Shown here: positions 31,001-41,999 of the stretch, piece after piece | Layout of the letters: each line of letters starts with the position of its first letter | Position numbering within the stretch: the first letter of the stretch is position 1 | Assembly (NCBI GenBank): GCA_019054805.1 | Contig: JAHQIY010000012.1 | Location: 2,232,001 to 2,296,000 of the forward strand | Length of the DNA stretch: 64,000 nucleotides | Direction: 5' to 3' | Source: Brachionus manjavacas | Lineage: Eukaryota > Rotifera > Eurotatoria > Ploima > Brachionidae | Translations under genes and position numbers: made by a program | The notes under the pieces: generated by a model | What the model saw: only the letters and a program-made list of their open reading frames with translations | Databases searched by the model: none | Told to the model about the DNA's origin: nothing

Positions 31001-31006
31001 ACTAGA

Positions 31007-32128
31007 TTAAACTTTGATAAATTTTTTTGACTCTTCTGATTCCTTTTTAACCTCGAATTTACTTGCAGACGGCTTGTCTCTTTTCAGCGAGTCCGGACAC
31101 TCTTCATCACACGAATCCAGCGACGCATCGTCATGTTCCAGCTGGATGGTAGTCAAATGAATGTTATTGCGATGCAGCAGCCTTTTCACCTTTTCCACAG
31201 TCTCCCAGTCTCTTTTTTCATCTTTTTCCCCGCACAACCGAACTTAAATTTAAAATTAAAATTTTACCATCTTTCTTTCTGCCTACTTACCATGAGCCGA
31301 TGCGATCATCTTCTCTGAGTTCAGACTCCACACATGAAAATGGTGAACATCCACAACTCCCTCTACACTCAATATTTTCCTCCTCAACTCATCTACATTA
31401 CAACTAAGTGGAACGCCTTGTAGAAGTATCAAACTAGACTTTTTCAGCAGGGGAATAGTAGTTGCCACAATAATGCCAGCTATGATCAAACTCAGAGTAG
31501 GGTCTATGTACAATTTCCATCTGACATGAGTGTTGTTTCTAGGCGGGATGAATTTGATGACCAGCCCGCTTACAATTACGGCCACAGAGCCCAGTGAGTC
31601 GCCTAGAGCATTCAAAAAAACGCCCTGTAGGTTCATGTTCATGCTTTTTTTTTCACCAGTTTCCTGACATGACTGCACTCCGAAGAGAATTAGGGACACC
31701 ATGTTGAGAGCGAGGCCCCCTGCACCCACTGCTAGCATCAGGTCTATCTTTTCCAATGGCTCAGGCTTTACAAAGCGTGATATGGAGTCCACTACAATGG
31801 TGAAACACAAGGCTAGGAGAAAAACAGCATTGATCAACGAACCCAACACCTCAGCTCTGGCCCATCCGAAGGTGTTTTTCTTGGACGATTCTCGTTTGGA
31901 GAATCGGAGGGCTGCCAGGCCGATTATCAGCGAGATGATATCGCTGAGCATGTGAAACGAGTCGGCTACAAGCGCATTTGATTTGGTCAAGTAGCCGACT
32001 ACGATTTCGACAAAAAAGAACCATGAGGTCAGCACTATGACTATGCTGAGGAGCAGGGTTTTGGTCAGTCGACAGCCGCTTTTGTTTGCCTGCTGAGCCA
32101 GTTCTGGATCATTTTTTTCCCTAGTCAT
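31007..32128 (-). CDS. CDF-family metal cation transporter (ZnT1/ZnT10-like)
   Basis: Exon 1 is 32,128-31,291 and exon 2 is 31,242-31,007, joined across a 48-bp GTAAGT...TTTAAG intron; 357 residues. Membrane segments appear in the usual six-helix CDF order. The TM2 metal motif is HxxxD (ADSFHMLSD). The matching TM5 motif is NxxxD (FLNALGDSLGSV), where ZnT1 relatives have HxxxD. The His-rich loop between TM4 and TM5 is reduced to a short polar stretch (QSCQETGEKKS). The C-terminal cytosolic domain has VEGVVDVHHFHVWSLNSEKM, ASAHVRL (across the splice) and HLTTIQLEHD, the ferredoxin-like CDF fold with its metal-site His residues, then an acidic, Cys-containing tail. The family exports Zn2+ (or Mn2+ in ZnT10) from the cytosol by proton exchange. 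Codon use is richer in G and C than the neighbours, consistent with a constrained housekeeping gene. Confidence 0.93.
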
Positions 32129-33640
32129 AATTATTTAGTAAAATTGTTTTTCAATTTGTTTATAATTTTGGAATAGAAGCTCTTAAATATCTCGATAAAT
32201 TCCCTACGCCGCAAAAGCCTGAAAGTAGAGATTCCTTTTTCAGAACAAAGTTAACATTCAATTTAAATGCTGGTTTAGTTTGAAATTTAAGCCAGAAAAA
32301 TGTAAATGTCACAGTTGAATGCAATCGGTGTTGATTGCTTGGTGCATTCACTTGCGTCAACAAACAATCACTATTTACTAGTTGACCAAAATTGTTTAGC
32401 TGTTAAAATTAAAAGTTTTTCAACAAAAATTTAAACAGAAATTAAATTTTATTTTTATACAAGCGTGATATTTGAAAATTTTGTTTAATTAAAATTTAAA
32501 AAGTAACTATGACACATGTAATTTAATGCGTCTAAAATGTTGTTCAATTGTGAAAAACTCAATGCAATCTTTAATCATATTTCTTCTAGCATTTAATTTA
32601 AATTATGTTTTTCGGCTTGAGCAAATAGTTGATGACCTTTATTTTGCCAAATTCAAACAGATAAGTTAATTTGAGTCATAAAGTTTAATTCAGCAGTCTT
32701 GGTATATTGTTTAAATGGAGCTTGAATTTCGCTGTCATCATTATTTAAGTTAATTAAATAAAACAGAATAAAAAAAAGATTTTAATTCTCCAACTAATAG
32801 TCATCGTTTTACCTTTTTTTGATTTTTTTTATTCCTTCTCAAAATTTTTCAACAATTTACAGATTTAGCCTTGATAAAGTCACGTCACAATTGATTAAAT
32901 CTATCGGTAAGGGATAGATAGCAAATATCGCTCATCTATATTTAATAATAAATAATTTTTGTAAAAAATCCAGTAAAAATCACCACTACTTCAGTGAAAG
33001 AAAAAAAAAAACAAATTAACAGGTATCTAATTCAGTTCGGTTTATTTATTTCAGTAAAACACTCATAAAAAAATAAAAAAGGAGAAATTTAGTTCGACTG
33101 CTACAAATTTTTAAGCCCCCCCAATTTTATCAGAATAACCACAAAAAATTAAAAAAACACTTTTTTTATTATTTGACACTAATTTGATTAAAATGACATT
33201 AAAAATAAAAAAATTTTTTTTTATACTTATGACACTAAAATTTTTTATCATTTCCACATTTGTTTGGACAAGCCCAATAGCGTTTTTGCACATTGATCAC
33301 ACAATTTAACTTGTTTGTCAATTACTTCTACATTGCTTGCCTACAATCTTGCTCTTTTTGAAATTGATTCCTCTTCTCGTTCATTGTACAATTTTTGCTG
33401 TTGTCTACTGAAACAGTGTTGATAATATATTGAATTTGAATGGCTACAAATTATTTTCGTAGTAAAAATAGTTAAATTCGTAGCAAAAAAAATAAAAATA
33501 AAAGCAAAAATTCATTAGTAAAAGTAGCAAAATAAATTTATCAGTAGTAAAAGAAATAAAAAAAATAGTAAATTATTATATCAAATATTTATTAATAAAA
33601 AAATTCACACATTACTTAGAAATGTTGTTTAGTGTTATTT
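32129..33640. other. AT-rich intergenic
   Basis: No gene recognised. Short minus-strand frames at 32,160-32,363 and 33,111-33,293 have no family features. Confidence 0.35.
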
Positions 33641-33642
33641 TA

Positions 33643-33810
33643 TGGATTTTTTCTAGGACGGCCTCTTTTTCTCGGAGCTAAATTTGAAGATGTTGTTGGT
33701 TGTACAATAGTTTGAATTCTCTTTAACACTTCTCTTTTTTTTGGTAGCACTTCAGCGTCTTCGGCTGTATCATTAAATTGATTTTCAAAAATGCTGAATG
33801 AACTATACAT
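33643..33810 (-). CDS. Small AT-hook protein or transposon remnant
   Basis: 56 codons from ATG to stop, ending in PRKRGRPRKNP, a textbook AT-hook (core RGRP flanked by basic residues) that binds the minor groove of AT-rich DNA. The N-terminal half is acidic. It probably derives from the tail of a transposase (AT-hooks follow SWIM fingers in several MULE families), but a free-standing short gene is possible. Confidence 0.4.
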
Positions 33811-33931
33811 TTTATTTTATTTTCCGTTGTTTTTTTTTTTATATTCACATGTAGTTATTAATAGTAAAACAAATTTATTAGATGGAAGAATACAAGAAAT
33901 AACGCTAAAGTATTTATATAATAAGGGATCT

Positions 33932-35222
33932 TTATTTTGAAATGTTATTGAAATTTTTTAATTCTTTTAAAAGACTACAGCTTTTAAGATTATCTGCAGT
34001 GCGTCTATGTTTTCTGGATCCTGATTGCTCTTGAATAAGTAAATTATAGTTTTTAAGAAAATTATTTATTCTAGTGTAAATAAAACGTTCAAGTAATTTT
34101 TCAAGACAACTTGTCATACTAATTGGACAATAGTTATTATGATCTAGAGTGGGAGAAGATTTCCTAGGGATCATGGCTTTAGTTGCTATTTTCCAGGATT
34201 TTGGCACTTGGCCTTGTTCCAAACTCATGTTAAAGAGTTGAATTAATTCAAATAGAGTCACTGTGGGTAAATTTTGGAACATTAGGTTGTGAATACGATC
34301 TAGTTCAGATCCTGCAAGTTCTTTTGGTTTTTTTTTAAATTTATTTGTAGCTTATTTTTTATGTATCTCTTGTGATACTTCACAATTATCCTCTGTTTCA
34401 ACGAAATCGAGGTCAGGACTTACAGCAGTGGCCAACAGATCGAGGTAATGACGACGGTCCTTTAATCCGACGTTCTGCATTTAATACATTCAGATTGCTA
34501 AATATATATCTAACATAAATCCAATATATTAAGTATTACATATATAAGATTCATTTTGTTCAGTTTATTCATTTTGTTCAGTTTATTTATTTTATCAATA
34601 GTTTAATCCTCAAAGTATGCTAATTCATTTTTTTCTATTTTAAAATAATGTTTTAAATAAAAATATTTTAAATAATTTTTTTTCTTTAAATTTTGACAAT
34701 TTTTAAAATCAAATAATATAAAAATACTATAAATAACACAAATCTGAACAAACTCAAGAAACTGAACAAACCGAACAAACTGGACAAACTGAATAAATTG
34801 AACAAAATTTTTTAAAAGATTAAAACAAGATATTCAATTAAATGAAATCATTTAAAAAAAAAAGCAAAGCTCAGTTTGTCGGATTGTATTCAGATCGTCA
34901 ATACATGAACAGATCTCCAAAGATTTTTCCTTTATATTTATCCGTATTAAATTCCTTACCGTCTTTAAGAAGTGATGGAATTTTTCTTGTACATTTCTTT
35001 GACCTGAGCTTATTTATTTTCCTCCAAAAAGGTCTATTTGACAGTGGATTTTTTCCTGTTCTATTTATGAATTCGAGCCAGTTTTGGTTCCAAAATTCTT
35101 TTAGACTGTGGCGTAGCTCAGATGTAAGCTTATTGACGACTACTTTTAGAGAAAGATATCTAGATTTTTGGAAAACCCTTCTTACTTTTCTCCGTGCCTT
35201 AATTAATGTTACAATTTGGTAA
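33932..35222 (-). pseudogene. LINE-A-like ORF2 fragment split by an insertion
   Basis: On the minus strand, 35,222-34,842 encodes linker blocks such as LKEFWNQNWLEFI, NPLSNRPFWRKINKLRSKK and IPSLLKDGKEF, typical between the endonuclease and RT of jockey-type LINEs. The frame resumes at about 34,460-33,932 with FQNLPTVTLFELIQLFNMS, SWKIATKAMIPRKS, NYCPISMTSCLEKLLERFIY and LLIQEQSGSRKHRR. About 350 bp of unrelated DNA (34,490-34,835) splits the two halves. The plus-strand frame at 34,842 is a shadow. Confidence 0.8.
34490..34835. mobile_element. Insertion with inverted TTTTGTTCARTTTATTCA repeats
   Basis: The left side (34,549-34,595) carries two copies of a TTCATTTTGTTCAGTTTATT motif. The right side (34,745-34,815) carries several AACTGAACAAACC-type copies in opposite orientation. 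The segment interrupts the LINE at 33.9-35.2 kb. This is the layout of a non-autonomous DNA element with subterminal repeats; the exact ends and target duplication are not resolved. Confidence 0.5.
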
Positions 35223-36355
35223 GCTAGATTTAAAAAGCTTTCTGGAGTAAAAGTTGCTTTTTTATATTTCCAAAATTACGTTAATTAAAGAAAATTCAAT
35301 TTATAAACGCCAAAGATAAAAAATTGGGGTACTTTTTTTTAAAATTTGGATTCAATTTTTAATGAAAAGTGAAGTTTTAATGAAATAAGTGTAAAAAATG
35401 GTGTTTTTTTATTTAATTCAGTGTTAATTAATTTTTTCATATTATTTTTTCATTGTAATTTTTTCATTTTATTTAATTTGGTATAATCTCAATAACTGGG
35501 GTATCTTCAAAGTAAATTGTCACATTATTTAAATTATCTTCACTAGTTTATTAAAATTAAAGCAAAATAAATAGTATTAAAAAAAAAATAAAAATATTTC
35601 TAACACTCTATTTCAATAAATGTGTTTTTAATTTTCGTTTTATTTTATGTTAACTTTTTTTTTATTTTTTACTTTATATTTTATTCAGAAGAAGCTCTAG
35701 CAAAGAACAAAAAATATTAAAATAAAATCTTTCAGTATTTCTCCGAGCCAAACTCAGATCAATGACTTAATGAATGTTTAATCTATGAATCATCTCAGTT
35801 ATTATTAATTTTGTCTTGAACATGGGCTCGCTTAGACTATCTAATTACCTCATCGTCGATTGTTTGGCCACTAGTCGATATTGTTACTCCACATTTTTTC
35901 ACCACAAGTCCAATAAGTTTTTAAATGGCGAAAATAAAGAAATTCGTCGTGGTAAAGTTGACATTTCCCAGTTTTACCAGTGATAAAGCGAAGAAACATA
36001 TGTTGGCATTTTAATTTTGCTAGAATTAAGTTTTATCAAGTTTTTTTAAGAAATTGCAGAGATTTTAGAAATGAATTAAAAAACATATTTTCAAATTATG
36101 AAAATATTTAAATACAAGATTAAAGAGAATATTTTTTTTGATCTACATAAAAAAATTTTCGATTAATATATTTTTTTGATTAACATAAAAAATATTTATG
36201 ATAACCGAAAATAATGTTTTTATATCTAAAAAAATTTCATTGTATAGTATTAATAAAATTAAATGATTTGTTAAAAAAATAAAATATTTATTATTTATTG
36301 AAATTAATATAGAAAAAAAATACAAAATTAATATCTGAATAAATTGATTATTTTT
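35223..36355. other. AT-rich intergenic
   Basis: A moderately GC-richer stretch at 35,820-36,010 with no recognised coding content; the rest is A/T runs. Confidence 0.35.
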
Positions 36356-36359
36356 TATT

Positions 36360-36690
36360 TTTCGAACCTTTTGGTCTACCTGGTCTTTTTTTAACAATTG
36401 GCTGAGTGACTTAAGACTCTAGTGCGTTACCAGAAGTAGATGGTTCTACTTGAATTGTTGATGAAGTTTTATCTATTTGATTACAAGCAATTCTCTTAGT
36501 TGGTGGTTCTTGGATTATTTATCAACTTCATCTTCATTCGATTCATCATCTATTACTTTTTCACCATCTTGAAATTCAAGGGCTCTTTTGGCTTTAGTAG
36601 GTCTACCACGTTTTCGCTTCTCGCCTATAGGGACATTTTTAGCTTCTATCGGTATTTTTACCAAATTCAATCTAGCTGATATACCAATAT
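36360..36690 (-). pseudogene. AT-hook-containing transposase tail remnant
   Basis: Minus-strand frames show EKRKRGRPTKAKRALEFQ (near 36,630-36,580) and, after several stops, KKRPGRPKGSKNKK (near 36,400-36,355): two AT-hook cores (RGRP and PGRP). The GRPxKAKxAL wording is like the C-terminal tails of MULE-type transposases. Multiple stops exclude an intact gene. Confidence 0.45.
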
Positions 36691-37715
36691 TTTTTTTTAT
36701 TTAAATAAACACTAAAAAATCAAAGAATATCAAAATTTATTAGAAATTAAATTTTATTAATCAGTGGATTAAATTTAGACCAAAAAATTGATATTTAATC
36801 TTGAATAATTTAGAAATTTTTTATTTTACGAGATTTTTGTATCTTAAAAAAAGTAATAAAACCGTTCTGGCTCTTGGGTCCTCTCATCTTCTTTCTCCAA
36901 ATTTTCTATAATAGTTTATTTTGGTTGAAATGATAATACGTTTTTTGCAGGTCCGCTTTTCCCTTAAGACACATTTTTAGCATTGGTATACCATTCCAGG
37001 CCTTGATTACGACTTGCAACAACAATGTTTACAAATTTTTTTTTTTTATGTTATTGAAAATTTCTGTTTTATTAGTTTATTACCAACTGTCATTTTTTTG
37101 ATACCATTAAAAAATAAAAGTCATTCCACATTTCAATGTAAAATTTTCCAATAAAACAGCAGTGTAGCCAAATCTGTAGTCAACTAGACCCTATCTACAA
37201 AAGCTAAGTCAAGCTGTAGCAGTGACCAGCTGGTGAATGGAGCTAAGTTAGAAAGAATAAAAATTTTTGTTCTGTTCTTTTCATCTAAAATTCACAATGA
37301 AAATTTTTAATAAAAAACTTTTAAGGGCGCATTAAAAAAATTATTTATTTGCATGCATGATTAAAAAATAAATTTATTACATGCAAATATTATAATTAAC
37401 AAACTGAAACATGAGTCTAAAAGATAAATTTTGGTTCCAGATAATCAGGTCACTTTTAAAAGTATACCGAAATTTAAAGTTGTTGATCTTCAATAATTGA
37501 TTAAAAGTTAAAAATAAATTTTTTTTAGGGTTTTAAGCTTAATTTAATTCCTAGTGGATAGACAATATTTTTTAAAGTAAAATTAAATTGAGCCAAAAAA
37601 TTAAAAATAAATTTGTAAATATAAACCCTCACTCTAATCCTGCAACAAACAAACTAATTCCTTTTGAGTTATTGAATTTCTTGCAGCTGATGTAAAAAAG
37701 ACATCATTTGAATGT
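36691..37715. other. AT-rich intergenic
   Basis: No gene recognised between the AT-hook remnant and CAP2. Confidence 0.35.
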
Positions 37716-37723
37716 TATAAATA
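37716..37723 (+). promoter_or_regulatory. TATA box of CAP2
   Basis: TATAAATA, 53 bp before the CAP2 ATG. Confidence 0.65.
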
Positions 37724-37768
37724 CAGTTTATTTAATGCAAATTAAACCATCAAAAACAAAAACAAAAA

Positions 37769-38402
37769 ATGAATTCAAATCGAATTATTTTGGCTATTTT
37801 GGTCTTGGTAACACAAAAAAGACATTTATTTTTTTTTAAATTAAGCTTTTTTTCTGTTCTCCAAAGGCTTGTTCAACATTTGCTTCGCTGACCACTGACT
37901 GTATTGATGCTTTTCACAAAGCTGTTCTCGAAGCTCACAACGCTTATCGAGTTCAACACCATGTGCCTCAATTGACCCTAAACACAACAGTGGTTGGCAC
38001 AGCCATGAAATATGCTGATAAATTGCTGTCGACAAACACTTTTCAACACAGTTACACAAAAGGTTTGGGAGAAAATTTGGCCTGGATGAGCTCAAGTTCA
38101 CTGCCAAGCTGTGGATCATTGGGATCAAAATTTGTTAAGATGTGGTACGATGAAATCAAAGATTATGATTTTTCTAATCCAGGTTTCTCATCAGGTTTGT
38201 TTGTTTTATTAATAGTGAAATCATGAGCAATTTAATTTTATTTCCTCAAGGTACTGGACACTTTACCCAAGTGGTTTGGAAAGGATCGAAAAGTTTTGGA
38301 TGTGGTTTGGCTATTGCTAATAATCAAGCTTATGGTGTATGCAATTATTATCCACCTGGTAATTACTTGAACCAGTTTGACAAAAATGTACTTAAAATTT
38401 AA
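37769..38402 (+). CDS. Secreted CAP-superfamily protein (CAP2), three exons
   Basis: Exons 37,769-37,807, 37,867-38,194 and 38,251-38,402, with introns of 59 and 56 bp; 172 residues. Without splicing only the middle part would be visible as an open frame. Residues 1-19 form a signal peptide (IILAILVLACSTFAS), split by intron 1. The CAP domain fills the rest, with His74 (FQHSYT), Glu82 (LGENLA), Glu109 (MWYDEI) and His126 (GHFTQVVWKG), and the VCNYYPPGN signature. It ends soon after the CAP fold (QFDKNVLKI) and lacks the Ser/Thr/Cys tail of CAP1. Extracellular; function unknown. Confidence 0.92.
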
Positions 38403-40759
38403 TTTTTTCCTATTATAACATAATAATATTATTAATAAAAAATTTAGTAATTTTCAATACTTTTATTATTTTTTAATAGAAAATAAATTAAGACAAGTTG
38501 TTACTGTCATAACTGTTGCGCTATTCAATTAATTTTTGTTTAAAATAAACTTTAACTAAATTCTGGGATTTCTCAATCCTCAAATATCAAATATTTCAGT
38601 CTACAAATAAACTTAATTTTTTATAAATTTCAATATCAAGATCTTGATTGATGCTTATAAGTCGAAAATTTATTTAAAGCCTGATTTAGATAGAAATTTA
38701 ATACACTGATAAAAACAAAAGGCCGATTTTCTTTTTTTAATTTTTGATTTAAAATTTTTTTTTTAAATTATTAAATTTTTAAGTTAACTATTTTTAAATA
38801 TTTTTAATTTTAACTCGTAGTTTCAAATAATCTGAAGTAAAAAAAATTTGTAAATTTTAATTAAGATTTTTTTGGAGAATTTTGCATTGAATTTTGTAAT
38901 ATACCTGTAGGAAAATTTACGTAAAAAAAAACTCTGTGACGTAAACATGGTTTGGTAATTTTTTGTTTATTAACGCAAAATTACGAAATTTCGGGCAATT
39001 TTACGTAAATTTTAAAAGGAAAAAAACTCTTGTCTCTCTTACTCTTTCTTAATTTCGCTTAAAATTTGTCATTTTTTAATTTTTCAGATTTTTCTATCCA
39101 AAAATAAAAATTAAGCATTTTTCGTAAATTCATGTAAAATTTAAAATTTTTGCATGTGAATTTTTAAATCATATTTTATGTTCTAAATTTTTTAGATGAT
39201 TAAGGTCTTTTAGTATCAATTTCCATTTTATTCAATTACTATTTTGAATATCTTTTTTACAAATTAAAATTTTTCGAAATAAATAAATTTATTACCTTTT
39301 TTTTAATTTTCTTTAAACGATCTGCATTTTGATCAACCCAAGCTCTTTTGGAAATCAAATCAAAAAAATGGACAGATCCTGTGTCAAATTTAAAGAATTT
39401 ATCATTTCAAAAAGAATTAAGGCCATTGTGTAAAACTCAATATAGGGTCCAAGAACCAGAAAAGCTTAGTAAAGTTTTTTACAGTGATGGGATTTTTCTC
39501 TTTAGTTAACTAAACCAACATGAGAATTCAGCTTTGCTATTACTGATTAATAATTTTCTATATTGAAGAACAATGAGCATTGAAGTGCTGAATCAATCGA
39601 GTTGAGGAAGCTAGGAAATTTACAGAATCTAATTTATTAAAAATATATAAAAATATATATTTTCTCTAAAACTATAAACTTATTTTAAATCTTTTAACAA
39701 ATTTATTAAAAAAATTTTATCTATAAATATTTAATTATAACAAATCATTTAATATTAATAATTATTTTTTCTAAATGAAAAGGAAACTATCATTTATGTG
39801 AAAACTAAAATGCGAAAAAATTATGCAAAAAAAATTTTAAAATTATGTGAATTTTTTAATTTAAATCTAAAGACAAGACGCAAAACGATTTAGATCATCA
39901 AGGAATGCTAGCTGAAACAACTCAACAAGAACAAAAGACAGTACAAGTTCAATCATCAATTGAATCAGCTAAAAATTAACCCTGTACCTGTTTCAACTTC
40001 AGTTTTAATAACGCAAGGAGGCTCCAGTGCCGGAGCTACGTTATGGCAAAGTGTGGAGATCGCCGCACCATTTTTTTAGGTATTTTTTTAGGCGCCGCCA
40101 AAGAAGAAAATCGTTGAAAATTTATATTAAAAAAGAAAAATATGTTTTAATCTCTCCTTTTTTCAGTCAACTATAGAAAAAAACTAAAACAAAATTAACA
40201 AACAAAAACCTTCATTTATTTGATACTTTTAAAATCCAAATATAGACATGTTCATGTGTACTTAATAAATTTATTTATGCAATATTTGAATAAAACTTTG
40301 TTTTATAAGAAACTAGTGGCCGAATTTTCTTGATCAATAAAGTAATTCGTTTTTTTTAAATGCTCCTTTTTCTTGCATAAAAAATTATCTGTTTTCTTAA
40401 TTTTTGGGACGATTAAAAATGTATCGTTAACTTAACTACTTTTGAATAAAGTTAATTGCAAATGCGGAGGCAGAGAGAAATTTTTATGCTTTAAAAAGAA
40501 TAAAAAAAATAAAAAATTGTATCCCAAGCAGGACAGGTCAAGAAAGGTACAATGAAATAAGTCTCATGAATATTAAGTCATCTGTATTACAGGGGTTGTA
40601 AAGTTCATTTCAATTCGATCGTTTCAATACAGAAAAACTTGAATAACTTTTTTACTAAAAGAGATAATTTAGTTCTGTAAAATGCTTAATGGTTAAGCAA
40701 CTTTGCTTAATCCAAAAATATATGTCGGCAAAAACTCTGCAATGAAATTGCACACTTGA
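38403..40759. other. AT-rich intergenic, repeat scraps
   Basis: TTACGTAA-type repeats are at 38,905-39,015. A GC-rich hairpin-capable segment, GGCTCCAGTGCCGGAGCT, is near 40,020, followed by GGCGCCGCC at 40,092. The dispersed repeat shared with 14.9 kb is at 40,645-40,720, with a MITE-end match at about 40,722-40,745. No genes recognised. Confidence 0.4.
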
Positions 40760-41085
40760 TTTCCATAAAAGACAACTTTACATTTATTACCATTTAGTTC
40801 CACTTCCTAATCCATCGACCATTGTTCGAGTTTTATTATGTCGTTTTGCTATTTATTGTTTGGGATAGATTTCCAAATATTAAGAAGCTTTTTATCATCT
40901 GCATACATTTTACACTGAATCTTTAAGACTTCTGGTAAATCATTTATTCATACGACAAATAAAATTGGTCCAAGTACAGAACCTTGAGGCACACCACTTG
41001 AGACCTCCTCCCAAGATGATACTGATTCTCCCAAAACAACTCTTTGGATCCTCTCAGTCAAAAAATTCTTTATCCACGATAATTA
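40760..41085 (-). pseudogene. CR1-like LINE (LINE-B) RT fragment, array copy 1
   Basis: The minus strand encodes WIKNFLTERIQRVVLGE, SSGVPQGSVLGPILF and MYADDNKLL (RT blocks with YADD), with one stop between. The array starts inside this element, at the point where the 50.8-kb copy continues with further RT sequence. Confidence 0.8.
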
Positions 41086-41147
41086 ATTAGTGCACAGATT
41101 CAATTTTTTTGTGTTAATTAATTAATTTTATTATTATGCTTTTTTAG

Positions 41148-41717
41148 TGTTAAACTACCTCAAGGTCTAAGCTGCGAAAGATGTGTGCTTAGATGGAGAT
41201 GGCTCAATGATCAAAGAAAGGTTTTTTATTTATTTTTAATGAATTTATTCAAAAAATTACTAAATAAAGAGTACTTTATTGAATGGAACTCAATTGATTG
41301 GACTCGGTGCCCAACAAGAATTTAGGTTTTAATTGCTAAAAATTTTGTTCTAAGAATTTGAATTTATTTTTTAGAAATTGCGCTGATATAAGAATTTTAC
41401 CTAATCCAAATGAATCTAATGAGCCGGAAGAGGAGATAATAAAACCAACTGTACCATCGCAAAAAATCAAACCAGTATTTCAATGTGAAACTTGGAAGTC
41501 ATATTCTGAAAACAAACCTGGCTTAGTGATTAACACAAAGCCGGACTTGAACAAGTACACTGGAACAGGTGTCATTTGCTGGAACAGACTGGAAAATGTT
41601 TGGGATGACAAATATTTGTACAATCAACATATTGAGATGTGCACCAACTGCTTTTTGAATTGTTTGACTGCTGATAAAATATGTCCAAATGAGTGCATTT
41701 GTCGTTGGTATCCTTAA
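41148..41717 (+). pseudogene. AA15 monooxygenase gene copy 1, 5'-truncated (exons 4-6 only)
   Basis: Exon 4 41,148-41,220, exon 5 41,270-41,325, exon 6 41,375-41,717; all splice sites match copy 2. Exons 1-3, which hold the signal peptide and both copper-binding histidines, are missing because the array begins inside intron 3. The encoded part is identical in protein to copies 2 and 3. It cannot give an active enzyme alone; exon 6 contains an in-frame ATG-like start but lacks the catalytic core. Confidence 0.85.
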
Positions 41718-41999
41718 GTTTTCGTTATGTTTTTATATCAAAGGCATGATTTTTGCCCTTATTTGCAGGTTTTTAAAATAAAGTTAAAGACAATAAATAC
41801 TTTTTAAAATGCATTTTTAATCTTTTTTATATTTATAACGTTTTCAACTTTTTCTGTGCAAGATTTTGCCACAATTAATAATTCATCATTTTTGGTTCAC
41901 TCGAATTCAGAATAGAACAATGTTTTATTGGAATATTCATATTTTCAGTGAAATATTATATTTAGTATTCGAATCTTTTTTTTATTTGATCTTTAATCG

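Noticed and set aside
31701..31955. Plus-strand frame within the CDF transporter
   Set aside because: Antisense shadow of transporter exon 1.
34842..35222. Plus-strand 126-codon frame with hydrophobic stretches
   Set aside because: The opposite strand encodes recognisable LINE linker blocks (NPLSNRPFWRKINKLRSKK), so this frame is a shadow.
37841..38128. Minus-strand frame within CAP2
   Set aside because: Shadow of CAP2 exon 2, which carries the CAP motifs.
40005..40105. GC-richer stretch with a GCTCC/GGAGC hairpin, considered as a tRNA or structured RNA
   Set aside because: No cloverleaf arms, no GTTCRAxxC loop and no matching acceptor stem; only a single hairpin is visible.
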